Shown: positions 11,890 to 23,039, counted from the stretch's first letter. The stretch: DNA of 64,000 nt from Metallyticus violacea (GCA_030762175.1 CM060830.1:50367001-50431000); one strand, 5' to 3'. The notes: a model not told the origin generated them from the letters alone. Made by a program: numbers and translations.

Positions 11890-12793
11890 TCCACTTACTT
11901 GGACATGTTTCAAAGGCGGTTGCCTTCATCATCAACATGATCCCCATGTCCGCTTCCCCGCATGGTATTAAGATGTCGCTCTGTTGACTTCACAAACTTA
12001 GTGATGACGTTACTGTTGTTTGAGAGATCAAAATTAACCAAATTTTCTTTGTTTTTATTTATGAATATATTTTCCCACACTGTCAATTCTATTGGTTTTT
12101 GAAGAGCTTTTAAGAGTTTTGGTTCCTTTTGGAATTTGTGGTTCTTTTGCCAGAAATGGCCTGCTATTGCTGATTTTTCCATGTGTTTATATTTTACATG
12201 TCTCATGTGCTCCTTAAACTGTATGGAAATATTTCTTTTTGTTTTGCCTATATATTTCATATTGCAATCTTTGCAAGCAATTTCATAAATGCCTGATTGT
12301 ATTTCTGAAAGAATTTTGTCTTTCGTGTTCATTTTTAGGAGGTTTTTTAAACTACATTTGTTTACTGGAGCCAAAATGATGTTTACCTCTTTAAAAATCT
12401 TCTGTGGAATTTTTGGTGTGCCCATGGGTGGAATGTGAATTTCTTATATATATGATCCCCTTCGTAGCCTTTTAGTGTGGCGATATCTTTTATTCGTTTT
12501 TTCTTTTTGAATTTTTCTATTTTCTTGTTGATCAGATTTGTTGTGTAACCATTTTTTTGTTCTATCTCTATGATTTTTTAGTACTCCAATTTGTATTCTG
12601 TCTTGCTTATTGGAAGGTTTGTTAATCTGAATGTGAGGCTATTGATTATGGCATGTTTATGTTGTATTGGGTTGAGGCTGTTGTTTTTTATGTAATTATC
12701 AGTGTGGGTATCTTTTCTAAATATGACCAATTCCTGTATATTGCCATTTTTTATAATTTTTATATCCAAGAAAGGAAGAATTGGAAAACAACA
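11890..12793 (-). mobile_element. Penelope-like element, 5'-truncated copy A1 (GIY-YIG)
   Basis: The minus strand encodes the end of a Penelope-like retroelement. Near the 5' end: DIKIIKNGNIQELVIFRKDT and HTDNYIKNNSLNPIQHKHAI, the segment following the reverse transcriptase. Then comes an intact 171-codon frame (11910-12425) with GTPKIPQKIFKEVNIILAPV, the GIY-YIG endonuclease core GIYEIACKDCNMKYIGKTKR, and the downstream KSAIAGHFWQKNHKF block. The cysteines in the GIYxxxCxxC region are those expected for the PLE endonuclease. The reverse transcriptase catalytic domain is missing. Copies A1 and A2 are arranged head to head, and a hammerhead-like motif follows the ORF. Confidence 0.88.
11902..11937 (-). 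ncRNA. Hammerhead-like motif at PLE A1 3' end
   Basis: On the minus strand: TTGATGAT, stem AAGGC-AACC-GCCTT, then TGAAAC and ATGTC. This resembles the hammerhead ribozyme core with C3 replaced by T. Stem III would be the self-complementary ACATGT. PLEs are known to carry hammerhead motifs in their terminal regions. Confidence 0.5.
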
Positions 12794-12827
12794 CAATTCT
12801 TCCTTTCTTGGATATAAAAATTATAAA
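12750..12827. repeat. Perfect 34-bp palindrome at PLE head-to-head junction
   Basis: Arms 12750-12783 and 12794-12827 are exact reverse complements (core TTTCTTGGATATAAAAATTA) around a 10-nt loop. It arises where PLE copy A1 meets an inverted stretch of the same sequence; that stretch appears again at 13065-13100 as the start of copy A2. Confidence 0.9.
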
Positions 12828-12885
12828 TAAAACTGCTCAACCTACAAGACAGCAGTGTTAAATTTACAATAGAATTGATTGATTT

Positions 12886-13052
12886 ATTTATGGACGCTCT
12901 TTAACATCTCAGGTCATCAGCGTCCCATTCAACTCAGGGCGTGAAACGGCCGACAAATTTTGCTCAGAGGCCTCTCTTTCAGGCTTGAGGTTCTTTTTCG
13001 TGCCGTAAATGTACGACACGGGACTCACGGCTTTACTTCCCTTCCGAAGGAA
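12886..13052 (-). mobile_element. SINE-A, 3' part, between PLE copies
   Basis: Reads on the plus strand as TTTATTTATGGACGCTCTTT through CATCAGCGTCCCATTCAACT and AAATTTTGCTCAGAGGCCTC to CTTCCCTTCCGAAGGAA. That is the tRNA-unrelated body of SINE-A, whose tRNA head would be on the right. The head is absent, so the element is truncated at the PLE junction. Confidence 0.8.
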
Positions 13053-13935
13053 TTGGAAAATAACATGATTCTTCCTTTCTTGGATATAAAAATTATAAAA
13101 AATAGCAATATACTGGAATTTGGCATATTCAGAAAAGATACCCACACAGATAATTACATAAAAAACAACAGTCTCAACCCAATATAACACAAACATGCCA
13201 TAATCAATAGCCTCACATTCAGATTAACAAACCTTCCAATAAGCAAGAAGGGTACAATTTGGAGTACCAAAAAATCTTAGAGATAGCACAAAAAAAATGG
13301 TTACACAACAGATCTGGTCAACAAGAAAATAGGGAGGAAAAAAAAAACGAATAAAAGATATCACCACACCTAAAGGCTTAAGAAATTCACATTCTACCCA
13401 TGGGCACACCAAAAATTCCACAGAAGATTTTTAAAGAGGCAAACATCATTTTGGCTCCAATAAACAAATGTAGTTTAAAAAACCTCCTAAAAATGAACAC
13501 GAAAGACAAAATTCTTTCAGAAATACAATCAGGCATTTATGAAATTGCTTGCAAAGATTGCAATATGAAATATATAGGCAAAACAAAAAGAAATATTTCC
13601 ATACGGTTTAAGGAGCACATGAGACATGTAAAATATAACACATGGAAAAATCAGCAATAGCAGACCATTTCTGGCAAAAGAACCACAAATTCCAAAAGGA
13701 ACCAAAACTCTTAAAAGCTCTTCAAAAACCAATAGAATTAACAGTGTGGGAAAATATATTCATAAATAAAAACAAAGAAAATTTGGTTAATTTTCATCTC
13801 CCAAACAATAGTAACCTTATCACTAAGTCAACGGAGCGACATCTTAATACCACGCGGGGAAGCGGACATTGGGATCATGCTGACGATGAAGGCCTTTGAA
13901 ACATGTCCAAGTAAGTGGAACTAAATTAGTGAAAT
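13053..13935 (+). mobile_element. Penelope-like element, 5'-truncated copy A2 (GIY-YIG)
   Basis: Mirror copy of A1 on the plus strand with about the same extent. It encodes DIKIIKNSNILEFGIFRKDT, HTDNYIKNNSLNPI, GTPKIPQKIFKEANIILAPI, GIYEIACKDCNMKYIGKTKR and, after a one-base frameshift near 13645, KSAIADHFWQKNHKF. The two copies are close relatives, but each has private changes (the frameshift here; loop loss in the terminal hairpin). Reverse transcriptase is missing. An (AAT)n tract follows directly. Confidence 0.88.
13880..13907 (+). ncRNA. Hammerhead-like motif at PLE A2 3' end
   Basis: CTGACGAT, AAGGCCTT, TGAAAC, ATGTC. The catalytic CTGANGA and GAAAC boxes are intact but the stem II loop (AACC in copy A1) is deleted, which makes the hairpin unable to form normally. 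Confidence 0.45.
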
Positions 13936-13950
13936 TTGAGTGATTTCCTC

Positions 13951-14007
<57 letters not shown>
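13951..14007. repeat. (AAT)n microsatellite
   Basis: About 19 AAT units directly after the 3' end of PLE copy A2. Position suggests it was the simple-repeat tail or insertion target of the element. Confidence 0.95.
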
Positions 14008-14008
<1 letters not shown>

Positions 14009-14631
14009 TGTTATATTATCCAAAAGGGAGTTTGTAATTTGGAGGATAAATTGTGGTGAGTGTCTCAAAATATTTTCAAAAGGGGAGAGCATGCAATTAG
14101 AGTATCTATTATGATGGTGAATTAATATTAATTACTATTTACTACTAATAAATAACTGCACAAACATAAAATGCACTATGAGTTCTGATTGCATGATATG
14201 ATTCCCATCTGCAGGCAGAGAGTCATTATGCAATAAACTCCCTGTCGATAAAATTGATTTCTGATTGTATAATGGAATGGAGACACTGTATTTTATAACT
14301 ACAGTACTCATGCTAAGCTCAAACAACAGGAAAGATCTACATACTATATGGAAGACTGTTGGAATGGGTAACAGAGAATGACTCAACAATCAACAAATGG
14401 AAAGCAGTGATATCATTTAGAAGAGGTACAGAAATCACCCTTTAGACAATAATATTATATTCAAAATAAACATCCCAGAAAAGACCACTGCAGTGATTAG
14501 AGCAATGCATGATAAAATAATCTACTGGAGAAGAGACCTTTTTCATAAAGGACATCAGGACTGCTATGTTATTGCCATCTAGAACGCAAGTTACAGGACA
14601 CAGAAAAAAAGAGCAGCAATGTTACATGGGT

Positions 14632-14925
14632 TTGTTTATTTATGGATACTCTTTAACATCTCAGGTCATCAGCGTCCCATTCAATTCAGGGCATTTAATG
14701 GCCGACAAATTTTGCTCAGAGGCCTCTTCTTTTAGGCTTGAGGCTCTTTTATGTACTGTAAATGTATGACACGGGACCCACAGCTTTACTTCCCTTTCAA
14801 AGGAAGCCATACTTAAGATTTTCACAAAGGAAGCCATACTTAGGATTTTTACATGTGAAAAAACCCGCAATCTTGGGCTCAGAAGGCAAGTATGGTTACC
14901 ACTACACCACCAGGACATGCACATG
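14632..14925 (-). mobile_element. SINE-A copy
   Basis: Body and head of SINE-A in minus orientation. The tRNA-like head is at the right end (minus strand GGTGGTGTAGTGGTAACCAT). An internal 29-bp duplication (CACAAAGGAAGCCATACTTA twice near 14800-14845) is private to this copy. Confidence 0.8.
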
Positions 14926-15901
14926 TTGTACTCAACAGATACCATAATGGGCAGATGTTGGGATGGGACCAAATCAAGAACTATGGAGGGTCATATGTGA
15001 CCAGCAGTTTATGGTTTACACCACAAGTTCTGGGAAGATGCATTTTCATCAACCAAGCACATACTGCATGTGTAGCCTTTGTGGGAAACATTTGAAAGAT
15101 ACCTTTTAACAGATGTTTAAAACATAATAAATCACTTAGGGAATATAACAAACAATAGTGAAAAATAATCAACATTTGAGCACTTTCCTTTTATGTTACA
15201 ACTGAATGATAACTATAGATTATTTTTATCCTGCTATTTATAAATTATGTTTTAAGTGAAGGAAGTAAAGTAGAAATTCTCCTTCCCCCATAAAATGTTA
15301 TGTCTTTCTATATGAGCAACATCCAGTTTATAAAATGTAATTATTATTTTAAAAGTACACTATTTGCTTGCAAAAATATTTATATGCCAAAGATGTTTCA
15401 ATTTAAGTGCTTTTTGGCTTTTCTATTTCATCATTTACTAACTATTCGTTACTAAATTATGCAAATATTTATTATTTAAAGTACCTGTTTTCATGAACCA
15501 CAGAAATTGCATAATGTACTCATTAATTCTACACAAAGGGTTAACTATCTGTATACATTTTTGGATACACCAGCTAACTCTAGACTCAAGTCATTGCTTT
15601 TTCTGTTAAGAAGAGAAAAAAATCACAGTTTAGTTTCTATATACAACAATATATATAATGAAATCTGCACATAGTAAAGTAGCACTTAAATAATTGAGGA
15701 AATATATAAGAAAAAACTTAGTACTCTACATTGTAACTACTTGAGCTAGCTTTAAACTGTGTGAGAGAACTTAAATATTTTAATGAATCAACAATGCTCT
15801 TATAATCCTATTTAAAAATCAGCACTAATTATGATGCAAGTATGAGAGGAAAAAGATTAATTCCACGCATTAATCTCCCAGACCCTACAGGCAGTACTTA
15901 C
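14926..15901. other. Cul3 intron 4, no feature
   Basis: AT-rich intron left of exon 4. No coding, tRNA-like or repeat signal that I can support. Confidence 0.5.
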
Positions 15902-16105
15902 TCTATAAAATTCAGCTGATTGCTGTAGGAACGGCCGTTCAAAATCTTCCTCATACACAGATCTACTGTTGATGCCCAAGACCATGAGCATTTGGCAGGC
16001 ATTCTTGATGGCAATTCTGTCAACAACTTCTCCTTTTCTTTCTCGCATAACCATATCCAATAATGTTTCCCGAAGGTGATCTCTGATACAACCATACCGA
16101 ACAAC
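15902..16105 (-). CDS. Cul3: Cullin-3 exon 4
   Basis: Fourth coding exon, 204 nt or 68 codons, phase 0. It begins [20 protein letters not shown] and includes [20 protein letters not shown] and [20 protein letters not shown], spanning the end of cullin repeat 1 and the start of repeat 2. Acceptor TTTTCAG|GTT, donor AGA|GTAAGT. Only 35 bp of intron separate the exon from a duplicated target site and a 233-bp foldback insertion (16141-16373), so the branch point and pyrimidine tract must lie within that short stretch or inside the inserted element. The coding sequence itself is intact. Confidence 0.97.
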
Positions 16106-16140
16106 CTGAAAACATTATATATGTACATACTATTACAAAT

Positions 16141-16373
16141 CTCTTCTGAGTCGAAATATTTAGAACACACTTTATAGTTTCACCTATATGAGATTTATTC
16201 ATCAGCTGTTGAATGACTAACAGCTGATGATGTGGACAAATGTTTCATGAAACACATCCTGAGTAAATCTCATATAAGTGAAACCATAAAGAATGTTCTA
16301 AATATTTCAACTCAGAAGAGATTATTAATGTGTGTTTTACTTTGTTCAATTCCAAATTAAATTAATATTGAAA
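16141..16373. mobile_element. Foldback element with hammerhead-like core, near Cul3 exon 4
   Basis: A 233-bp insertion bounded by a 14-bp direct repeat, ATACTATTACAAAT, at 16127-16140 and 16374-16387. The inner part is an imperfect palindrome: CTGAGTCGAAATATTTAGAA...TATATGAGATTTA on the left pairs with TAAATCTCATATAAGTGAAA...CTAAATATTTCAACTCAG on the right. The centre holds CTGATGA motifs on both strands. The right end adds about 50 bp shared with 11400-11450. No coding capacity. Its left boundary is 35 bp from the exon 4 acceptor of Cul3. Confidence 0.8.
16224..16259 (+). ncRNA. Hammerhead-like motif in 16.1-kb element
   Basis: CTGATGAT, then GTGGACAAATGTTTCAT as decayed stem II, then GAAAC and ACATC. 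Stem I can form three pairs (CAG before the core, CTG after). The self-complementary stem III of other copies (ACATGT) is mutated to ACACAT. Confidence 0.45.
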
Positions 16374-16837
16374 ATACTATTACAAATTTATATGGTAATT
16401 TTCTCATGCTGTTGATTTCATTCAATGCTATGTATGCTTTGTTACTCCCTCGAGAAAAATGGAGTTGGTTATATAAATAACTTGACTTATACTAAAGTCA
16501 TACATCAAGCTTCATTCTGATACTTGTACAACAAATGACATTGTATCCAGTCAAATTTATGATTAATGAATTACATGCAATTATAAATGAGATTTATGTT
16601 TGTGTAAAATAAAGATAACATAAAAATGCACATATGGAATAATTTGCATTGAAAAATCAATTTAATAAATTTCTTTAATTTTTAAGCAGCTATTTATCTT
16701 TATCTAGGCATATAAAACAACTATCAACATCCTCTTTTAGTTTTTATAAACATATTTGTACATTTAAACAAATAAATTTTTCCATATGAAAAAATGTTTA
16801 AAGTTTTTACAATTTTTAAAAAAAATTTAAATAAATT

Positions 16838-16990
16838 GTACTTACGAAACTGTACACAATGGGGTGTATATATTTGTACATTTAAAAGAATAAATTTTAA
16901 TTACAAAGCAGTATACAATCTAGTGTTATGCAAGTAAATGGAGTTAGTGTGAACAGTTTGAATGTATTAATGTAGGATATAATTGTATAT
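16838..16990. mobile_element. Fragment of PLE-B terminal family
   Basis: TAAATAAATTGTACTTACGA and AACTGTACACAATGGGGTGT match the left end of the 51.9-kb element, and CTAGTGTTATGCAAGTAAAT, GGAGTTAGTGTGAACAG and TAATGTAGGATATA match its right arm. The palindromic centre is missing. Confidence 0.6.
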
Positions 16991-17657
16991 CTTAACACTA
17001 TCTGTTCCATTCAACAATCTGCTAGCCATACACCCAATAGCTGAATGGGATGCACAATATAACATTTTATTTGAAGCTTCACTGTAAATCTGCTATGCAT
17101 ATTTCAGTCATTTTTAAGCATTTTAGAATTGCAACATTTTTTTATTTTCATGAATTTTTATTGTGCAATGAAGTTCAGGGTCTGTTGTCACCTATAACTT
17201 AACCTGTTTAACTTTAATGCTGCAGGAAAAAACTGCTTTCTCACATGCCATAAAGGTTTAAAAGAACTAAAGCAGGCAATATATTCTTGATAGTTCATCT
17301 AATAAACATCAAAGAAGCAATGCAATTCCCAAGCAGCTGCTTTTGCCCTTGGAGAATCTTTGTATTCATATTGATTATGCACTGCAATTTCCAGGAGCAT
17401 GTGGGAATCGGTAATGGAAAAATCCTGACTTTTTTATTCCCATGGGACTTAAACATGAATCTTTTGCCTATGCCACTTTTTTCATTATACTGATGTTTAA
17501 CTGTAAGGTTTGGGAATTTCTTTAGAAAATTCAATGGAAACTCCACCTTTGCTCCTGATCTTATGATTAAACTGTACTGAGGAATGCAGCCAGTAATGTT
17601 GGGTCTATTGATTTAGTTATATAAGAAACATTAGCAAATGCTCTATGTTGTTGATTT

Positions 17658-17915
17658 GGTTTATTTATTGACGCTCTTCAACATCTCAGTCATCAGCATC
17701 CCATTCAATTCAGGGCATAAAATGGGCAGTAAATTTTGCTCTGAAGCCACTTCTTTCAGGCTTAAGAATTTTATGACACAGATCTTTACTTCCCTTCTAA
17801 AGGAAGCCATTCTTAGGAATTTTTATGCCCAAAAATCCATGACCCTTGCTGGGATTGAACCTGCTAACTTGGATCTAGGAGGCAAATACGATTAAACTAT
17901 ACTACCAGGATTGGC
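17658..17915 (-). mobile_element. SINE-A copy
   Basis: SINE-A body (CATCAGCATCCCATTCAATT, AAATTTTGCTCTGAAGCCAC) with its tRNA-like head at the right (GGGATTGAACCTGCTAACTT on the plus strand is the B box in reverse). It lies 115 bp from Cul3 exon 3. Several small deletions. Confidence 0.8.
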
Positions 17916-18023
17916 CAACAAATATTTTATGGTTATGATTCTACTCTAATCTGCTTTTTGAAAGAAGGCTGGAGATAATTATTCATTAAAAATTAGAACT
18001 TAGAAACCACAAAGCAAAATTCA

Positions 18024-18215
<192 letters not shown>

Positions 18216-18551
18216 CTAAAAACGAAAGAAAAAAACTACAATGTACAGATTTGTTTATTAGGAATATATATGATGAAAGATTAATTCTGCATTTTGGATA
18301 CTAAAAAGCAGATTGGTATGGGAGAAATGTGGAAGGATACACAATTAAAAGAGAAAGGTACTTTAAAAAATACATTAAGGATTGAAGATTAGGAGTACAA
18401 GTAATATTTAATAGCATTAATAAAAAAAAATCCTGAAGTATGGGGTAAGGAAATGTTGTAATAAATATGCCAGAGAAGAATTTGATCAGGATAGGTGTTG
18501 TTCAGTTGAAAGGAGAATGAAGGAGGATTATCATGGAGGTATGTCCCTTTT

Positions 18552-18838
18552 TTTTTTTTTTTGAATAGTGTTTCATGCCCGTTTTAACTACTGAGGCACC
18601 ACAGGCAGTGGACATTGATGATACATGAGATTAAATGATATATTTGGAAAGGATATATTTTTAAGGAAGGAAACGATCCAGACCTAAGTTTAGGGTACCT
18701 CCACAGCATTTGCCATTATGGGGACTGAGGAAAAGCAGGAAAAAACCTGTCAGGGAGGATGATCCTGGTGGGATTCGAACACCAGACCTGTTCACAAGTC
18801 CATGCCTTAACGACCTCGGCCACCTGTGGTGGTAAGAG
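18552..18838 (-). mobile_element. SINE-B copy
   Basis: tRNA-derived SINE in minus orientation. The head is on the right: the minus strand reads GTGGCCGAGGTCGTTAAGGC with a B box GTTCGAATCCCACC, resembling a tRNA-Leu/Ser type. The A-rich 3' tail is the T-run at 18549-18562. Short flanking repeat TATGTC on both sides. Confidence 0.85.
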
Positions 18839-18944
18839 ATATGTCTAATGTGTGGAGGGAAGGATATCTGACGATTAATTAAAATGTAAATAAAATTAGT
18901 TAATGCGAGAGATAAATGGGGTATTCTACCAACATAAGTACTGA

Positions 18945-19815
18945 GCTCTCATTTCACTGTGCAATCAGATTTTGTATACACTAGTGGAAACCAGATAACC
19001 TTCAGTGGAAGTTGATTACCGGTAAGAAAGGAGTTAAAGTTGCATTGACATAGATAATTGAGCTTGCTCAGGTGTGTTTTATGATGCCAATTATTTAATT
19101 TGCGTTTCTGTACAAGGGTGCATTAGATTTTCTATTATACATTTGTATATTGTAGAATTGGCCAAGAGTGAGATATATGCCAGAGCAAAGAATATTTATT
19201 TACGGTTGTTATGTGCAAAAGAAATAATACAAGTACTGTAAGAGAGAATTTCATGCTAAATATACAGGAGTAACATTTCTATCAGAAGTGCAATTTTCAA
19301 TTTGGTGAATAAACTTCGAACTTAAGGTGTTTTTCCTGACCTCCACCAAAAAAGTAAGTTTTAACATAGGAGAAACTTCATAAAATAGGTTATCAATTGG
19401 ATAACCTATCTTTAACACTATTAGCCCAGCAAGTTGGTATCAGTGTGTATAAAGTCACTCAGCTGTTGCACCTTCATGCATATAAAATTACTGCTGATAC
19501 CTGAAATAAGACATATGGAGGCACTGAAACAAAATATCTGCAAGGCAATTTACATATTTAGGAAAATGAATTGTAGCAAGTATCTCAAAATCTTTTCAAA
19601 CAATTCAAGTATGTCTAACAATGGAGGGCCACCTACTATGATGGTATTATATTAATGACTAATAAATAACAAAGGAAACAAAAAATGTGTACTTTGAGAT
19701 CTGTATGACATGATTTTCCTCAGATGGTGGCAAGATTGTTACATAGTAACTTCCTGTTGGGAAAATCACTTCCAGACTGTGTAGCAAAATGAGGACCCTG
19801 TAGTGGGAATAAGAT
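18945..19815 (+). repeat. Repeat R, copy B (uninterrupted)
   Basis: Continuous copy of the repeat that is split by the PLE pair at 11.1-14.3 kb. Key shared blocks: TGTATACACTAGTGGAAACC, GGCCAAGAGTGAGATATATG, TGTATAAAGTCACTCAGC, CTGAAACAAAATATCTGC, ATCTCAAAATCTTTTCAAAC. A small perfect hairpin (ATAGGTTATC, loop, GATAACCTAT) at 19385-19409 is private to this copy. No coding capacity recognised. Confidence 0.7.
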
Positions 19816-20054
19816 ACTGAATTTAATTTCACTGGAAAAATTTAAAGTAGGAAGTTATTTAGAAATCTTGAAGAAGAAATGGTTGAGAGGATCAATAAAC
19901 AAGTCAAAGAAGTAAAAAGTATATAAAATTAATAGAGATTATGTTTTTAATTATGTGCATAACTCCAATATTTTGCTAACCAGTGTTGTGGATACTTATC
20001 AATAAGCAAATTAGCACAAAACTGAGATAAAGTGTTAATTAAAGATTTGTAACT

Positions 20055-20350
20055 AAGGCGAAACTGTGGCCAAGTGGTTAGACTGTTCACTTTTCAATGA
20101 CACAGCTCAGATTCAATCCCAGCAGCCATAAGTGGGATTTGTGGTGGACAAAGTGGCATGTGAGCAGGTTTTCTCCAAATACTCCCATTTGCCATCACTC
20201 ATTCTATTGTTGCTTCCATCATCTCACCCCCTTCATCTTATTTCAGTGTATTGCATCGACTATCCATGCACACATTAGAAATGAACTATGCTACTGCTCT
20301 CTACTGCATGCCAGCAGTATTTCCCAGCAAGCAAGTTGGCATTAGCACAC
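20055..20350 (+). mobile_element. SINE-C copy
   Basis: tRNA-derived head GTGGCCAAGTGGTTAGACTG with a B-box-like AGATTCAATCCC, then a body containing GGATTTGTGGTGGACAAAGT and AGCAGGTTTTCTCCAAATAC. The same body occurs at 63318-63630, defining a family. Confidence 0.75.
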
Positions 20351-20918
20351 AAATAGAAATTTGTAATTAATGAATATAAAATTGTAGGGTGATCGGTTGG
20401 ATAATGAGGGGCCACTTCTCTTCTTGAAACAACCCAAAGAGTGAGCAGGGGGCAGGGGGGGGGGGCGTTTCCACCGATATCAGTAGTTACAGCGCAGGCA
20501 GTGTCCCCAGGATTTTTGAAGAACCTAATTCCTCTTACGGTAGCAGAGAAAGATGTTTTAATTGCAGTATATTTTCTACTTTGTATTTGTTATAATGATC
20601 ACTGAATAAACTCCATTCACTTATTCATTCACATTAAAATTTAATTATGCCAATAGCAGGCCTAATGGAGTTTCATGGGGAGAAGGAAAAAAAAAACAAA
20701 CAAACAAACAAACAAACAAACAAAACAGTATTGGCTGGCTAAAAGATACTGTCATGATATACTCTGAATCACAATGGCAATCATTGCTACTGGCCATTTT
20801 TGGGGTGAGGGGGGCCTAATTGGGGCTGTATAACAGCATGAGCTCTGCTAAAATTTAACAGAATTTCTTTTACAAAATTACCTAATTTACATAAATTTCC
20901 ACATATTAAGATAGAATA

Positions 20919-20974
<56 letters not shown>

Positions 20975-21590
20975 GTTAGTCATAGTAAATTATATATTCA
21001 TAGAATGTGTCTTGAATCTCTCTAAAATAGCTTTTGCAAACTAAATAAACAATGGATGATAGACTCGTATTTCTCATATTTGATGTATTAATAGCTAGTG
21101 GAAATAGTCCCTATTTTCCTATGTCTACAAGAATCTGAAGGAAGAGCAGAAACACATTCATTAACATTGTGCTTAAGATTCTGGATTGATTAACTATGTG
21201 CACATCTCTTTCAATTGGTAACTATATATATTGTATTACTTCTGCTGCATCTCCAAACATTGCTGACCAACTTAACATTCAAAACAGATAATGCATTTGA
21301 GAGAACAGATTTACAATGGTTATCTGGGCATATGAAAAATACAAAGGATTGAATGCACAGTATAACACAGAAAAGCAAAACTATTAAGAAGCAAAAGAAA
21401 ACAGTTTTGAAAACAAAGGAATACATTTAAAATGTTGGTTTGTGTGAAAAGGCTAGCTGATCAATACCTCTCCAAATATATATTTAAGGTAATTTTTTAA
21501 ACTAAACTTAAGTAAACATATAAGTTAACCTAATTAAATATTCATAAATATAAAGGCCATCATCTAACTTTCACATTTTGTGAAATGGAA
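20351..21590. other. Cul3 intron 2 with microsatellites
   Basis: Contains a G-run (20454-20466), a (CAAA)n tract (20697-20726) and a (TTA)n tract (20921-20972). No gene or element recognised otherwise. Confidence 0.7.
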
Positions 21591-22320
21591 ACAAATGTGT
21601 TACCATTTCTGAACTTCAAAATAATAAAAAACAATGGGAATTTGGAACACCTAGAAAGGGCATATACTCAGACAACTACATAAAAGCTATAACTTCAAAT
21701 CAAGACAGTATAAACATGCAGTAATTAACATTTTAACACATAGACTTGTGAATTTACCACCAACATGAATACAGCCAAGTAGAAAAAGACAGTAATGAAG
21801 AATAGATTTTGTAAAGAATTAGATTGCAAGAAGGCACAAGTTCAAGAAACTTAGGCAGTTAAAAGTAATACTCACTTGGCAGCAAAATAAAAAAACCTTT
21901 TTTTAAAAATTTTGCTTATCCTTGGGGTATGCTAACATTTATGAAGATCTTTAAGGAAGTTAAAATTACATTAGCACCAAACAACAAGTTTAGCACAAAA
22001 AAATAAAATACAAAGAGTTATATATACTGGAAAACAAAAAGAAAGATAAGCACCTGATGAAAAGAACATAGCAGGAACATAAAATATATATAAATAGAGA
22101 AATCTGCTGTGGCAGCTCATTTTTTGAACAGGAAATTGTAGAATAAATAAAATATTAAAGATAGTAGAATGATATACAAAGCAAAGCATATGGGAAAAAA
22201 TCTACACCCACAAATACAAAAATTAGTTCATGAACTTTGATATTCTGGCAGAAGAAAATACGAATTTCAAGTTCATCTGATATCTGCCAGAGCCATCTCA
22301 ACATATTAATAATTAAGTAA
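21590..22320 (+). mobile_element. Penelope-like element fragment C, decayed
   Basis: Plus-strand frames give YSDNYIKAITSNQDSIN, a broken equivalent of the HAxINxLTxRLxNLPxx linker, AYPWGMLTFMKIFKEVKITL, APNNKFST, YWKTKRKIST and EKSAVAAHFLNRKL. The order and motifs match PLE copies A1 and A2 (THTDNYIK, PPMGTPKIPQKIFKEV, YIGKTKRNIS, KSAIAGHFWQKNH). The GIY motif itself is lost. Many stops. No clear terminal ribozyme motif. Confidence 0.7.
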
Positions 22321-22737
22321 TTTCCTTCACTATGACAATTCCAAATGTATTGTACATTAAGTAAGAGTTTAATATTAAATAAGGGAATTCCAAAACTGTA
22401 TTTTTATCATACATTAGAATATTTATTTAACAATTCCATAAACAATTTGTAAATTGATCACATTTGTTGGCACACAACTTTAACTATATACCATTCTACA
22501 ATTATCTTGAATATTATTAAATAATTTAGCAAATTATAACTCACTATACTCTCCTACATTGCTGTATTTCCTTGGGCCTGATATACCCAAACACTATGGT
22601 TACTATTTATAGGGCCATTCCTACTATTTCATCTAACCCCTCACACTCTACACTTTCTCTGTTGCCTTGTTTACTAATTTTTTTCAAGCATTTTGCTCTC
22701 ACTTTACCTAAATAAATGCCAATTTCCACCATATCCT

Positions 22738-23020
22738 TTCACCGCCACGAGCGGCCGAGGTCGTTAAGGTGTGGACTGGTGAGCGGGAGGTCTGGGGTTC
22801 GAATTCCGCCAGGACTGTCATCCCTGACTGAAGTTTTTTCCAGGTTTTCCTCAGTCCTCATAAATAGCAAATGCCAGGGAGGTGTCCTAAACTTAGGTGT
22901 GGTATGTTTCCTTCCTTTAAAAAATCCTTTCCCAATATATCATTGCATCTCATGTGTCATCAGTGTTCATCGCCTGTGGTGCATCAGTAGTAAAAACAGG
23001 GGTTAAACACTATTGAAAAA
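22738..23020 (+). mobile_element. SINE-B copy (best preserved head)
   Basis: Full tRNA-derived SINE. The head GCGGCCGAGGTCGTTAAGGT contains the A box, and GGGGTTCGAATTCCGCC the B box, about 45 bp apart. The body has CCAGGTTTTCCTCAGTCCTC and ends GGTTAAACACTATTG plus ten A. Other copies: 18552-18838, 26957-27238, 31445-31590, 45105-45380 and the tail at 8851. Confidence 0.88.
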
Positions 23021-23039
23021 AAAAACACATATCTTTATT

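Larger units (their letters stand above)
11141..14310 (+). repeat. Repeat R, copy A (split by PLE pair)
   Basis: An interspersed repeat of unknown class. Segments 11141-11815 and 14015-14310 together match 18945-19815 (copy B) in order: TGTATACACTAGTGGAAACC near the start, GGCCAAGAGTGAGATAT, TATAAAGTCACTCAG, AAACAAAATATC, then after the interruption GTCTCAAAATATTTTCAAA and ACTATGATGGT-like sequence. The interruption (about 11815-14010) is the head-to-head PLE pair. Copy A also has a smaller insert at 11350-11461. I see no coding capacity and no clear terminal repeats. Confidence 0.7.

Noticed and set aside
12909..13196. Open frames on both strands across the PLE/SINE junction (95 and 75 codons).
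   Set aside because: They run through SINE-A and PLE sequence in mixed frames; they are shadows of mobile elements and not a gene.
13951..14007. A CRISPR-like or satellite array.
   Set aside because: It is a plain AAT microsatellite without spacers; the window is eukaryotic.
22716..23006. 96-codon plus-strand open frame.
   Set aside because: It is the translated SINE-B, including its tRNA head; non-coding.
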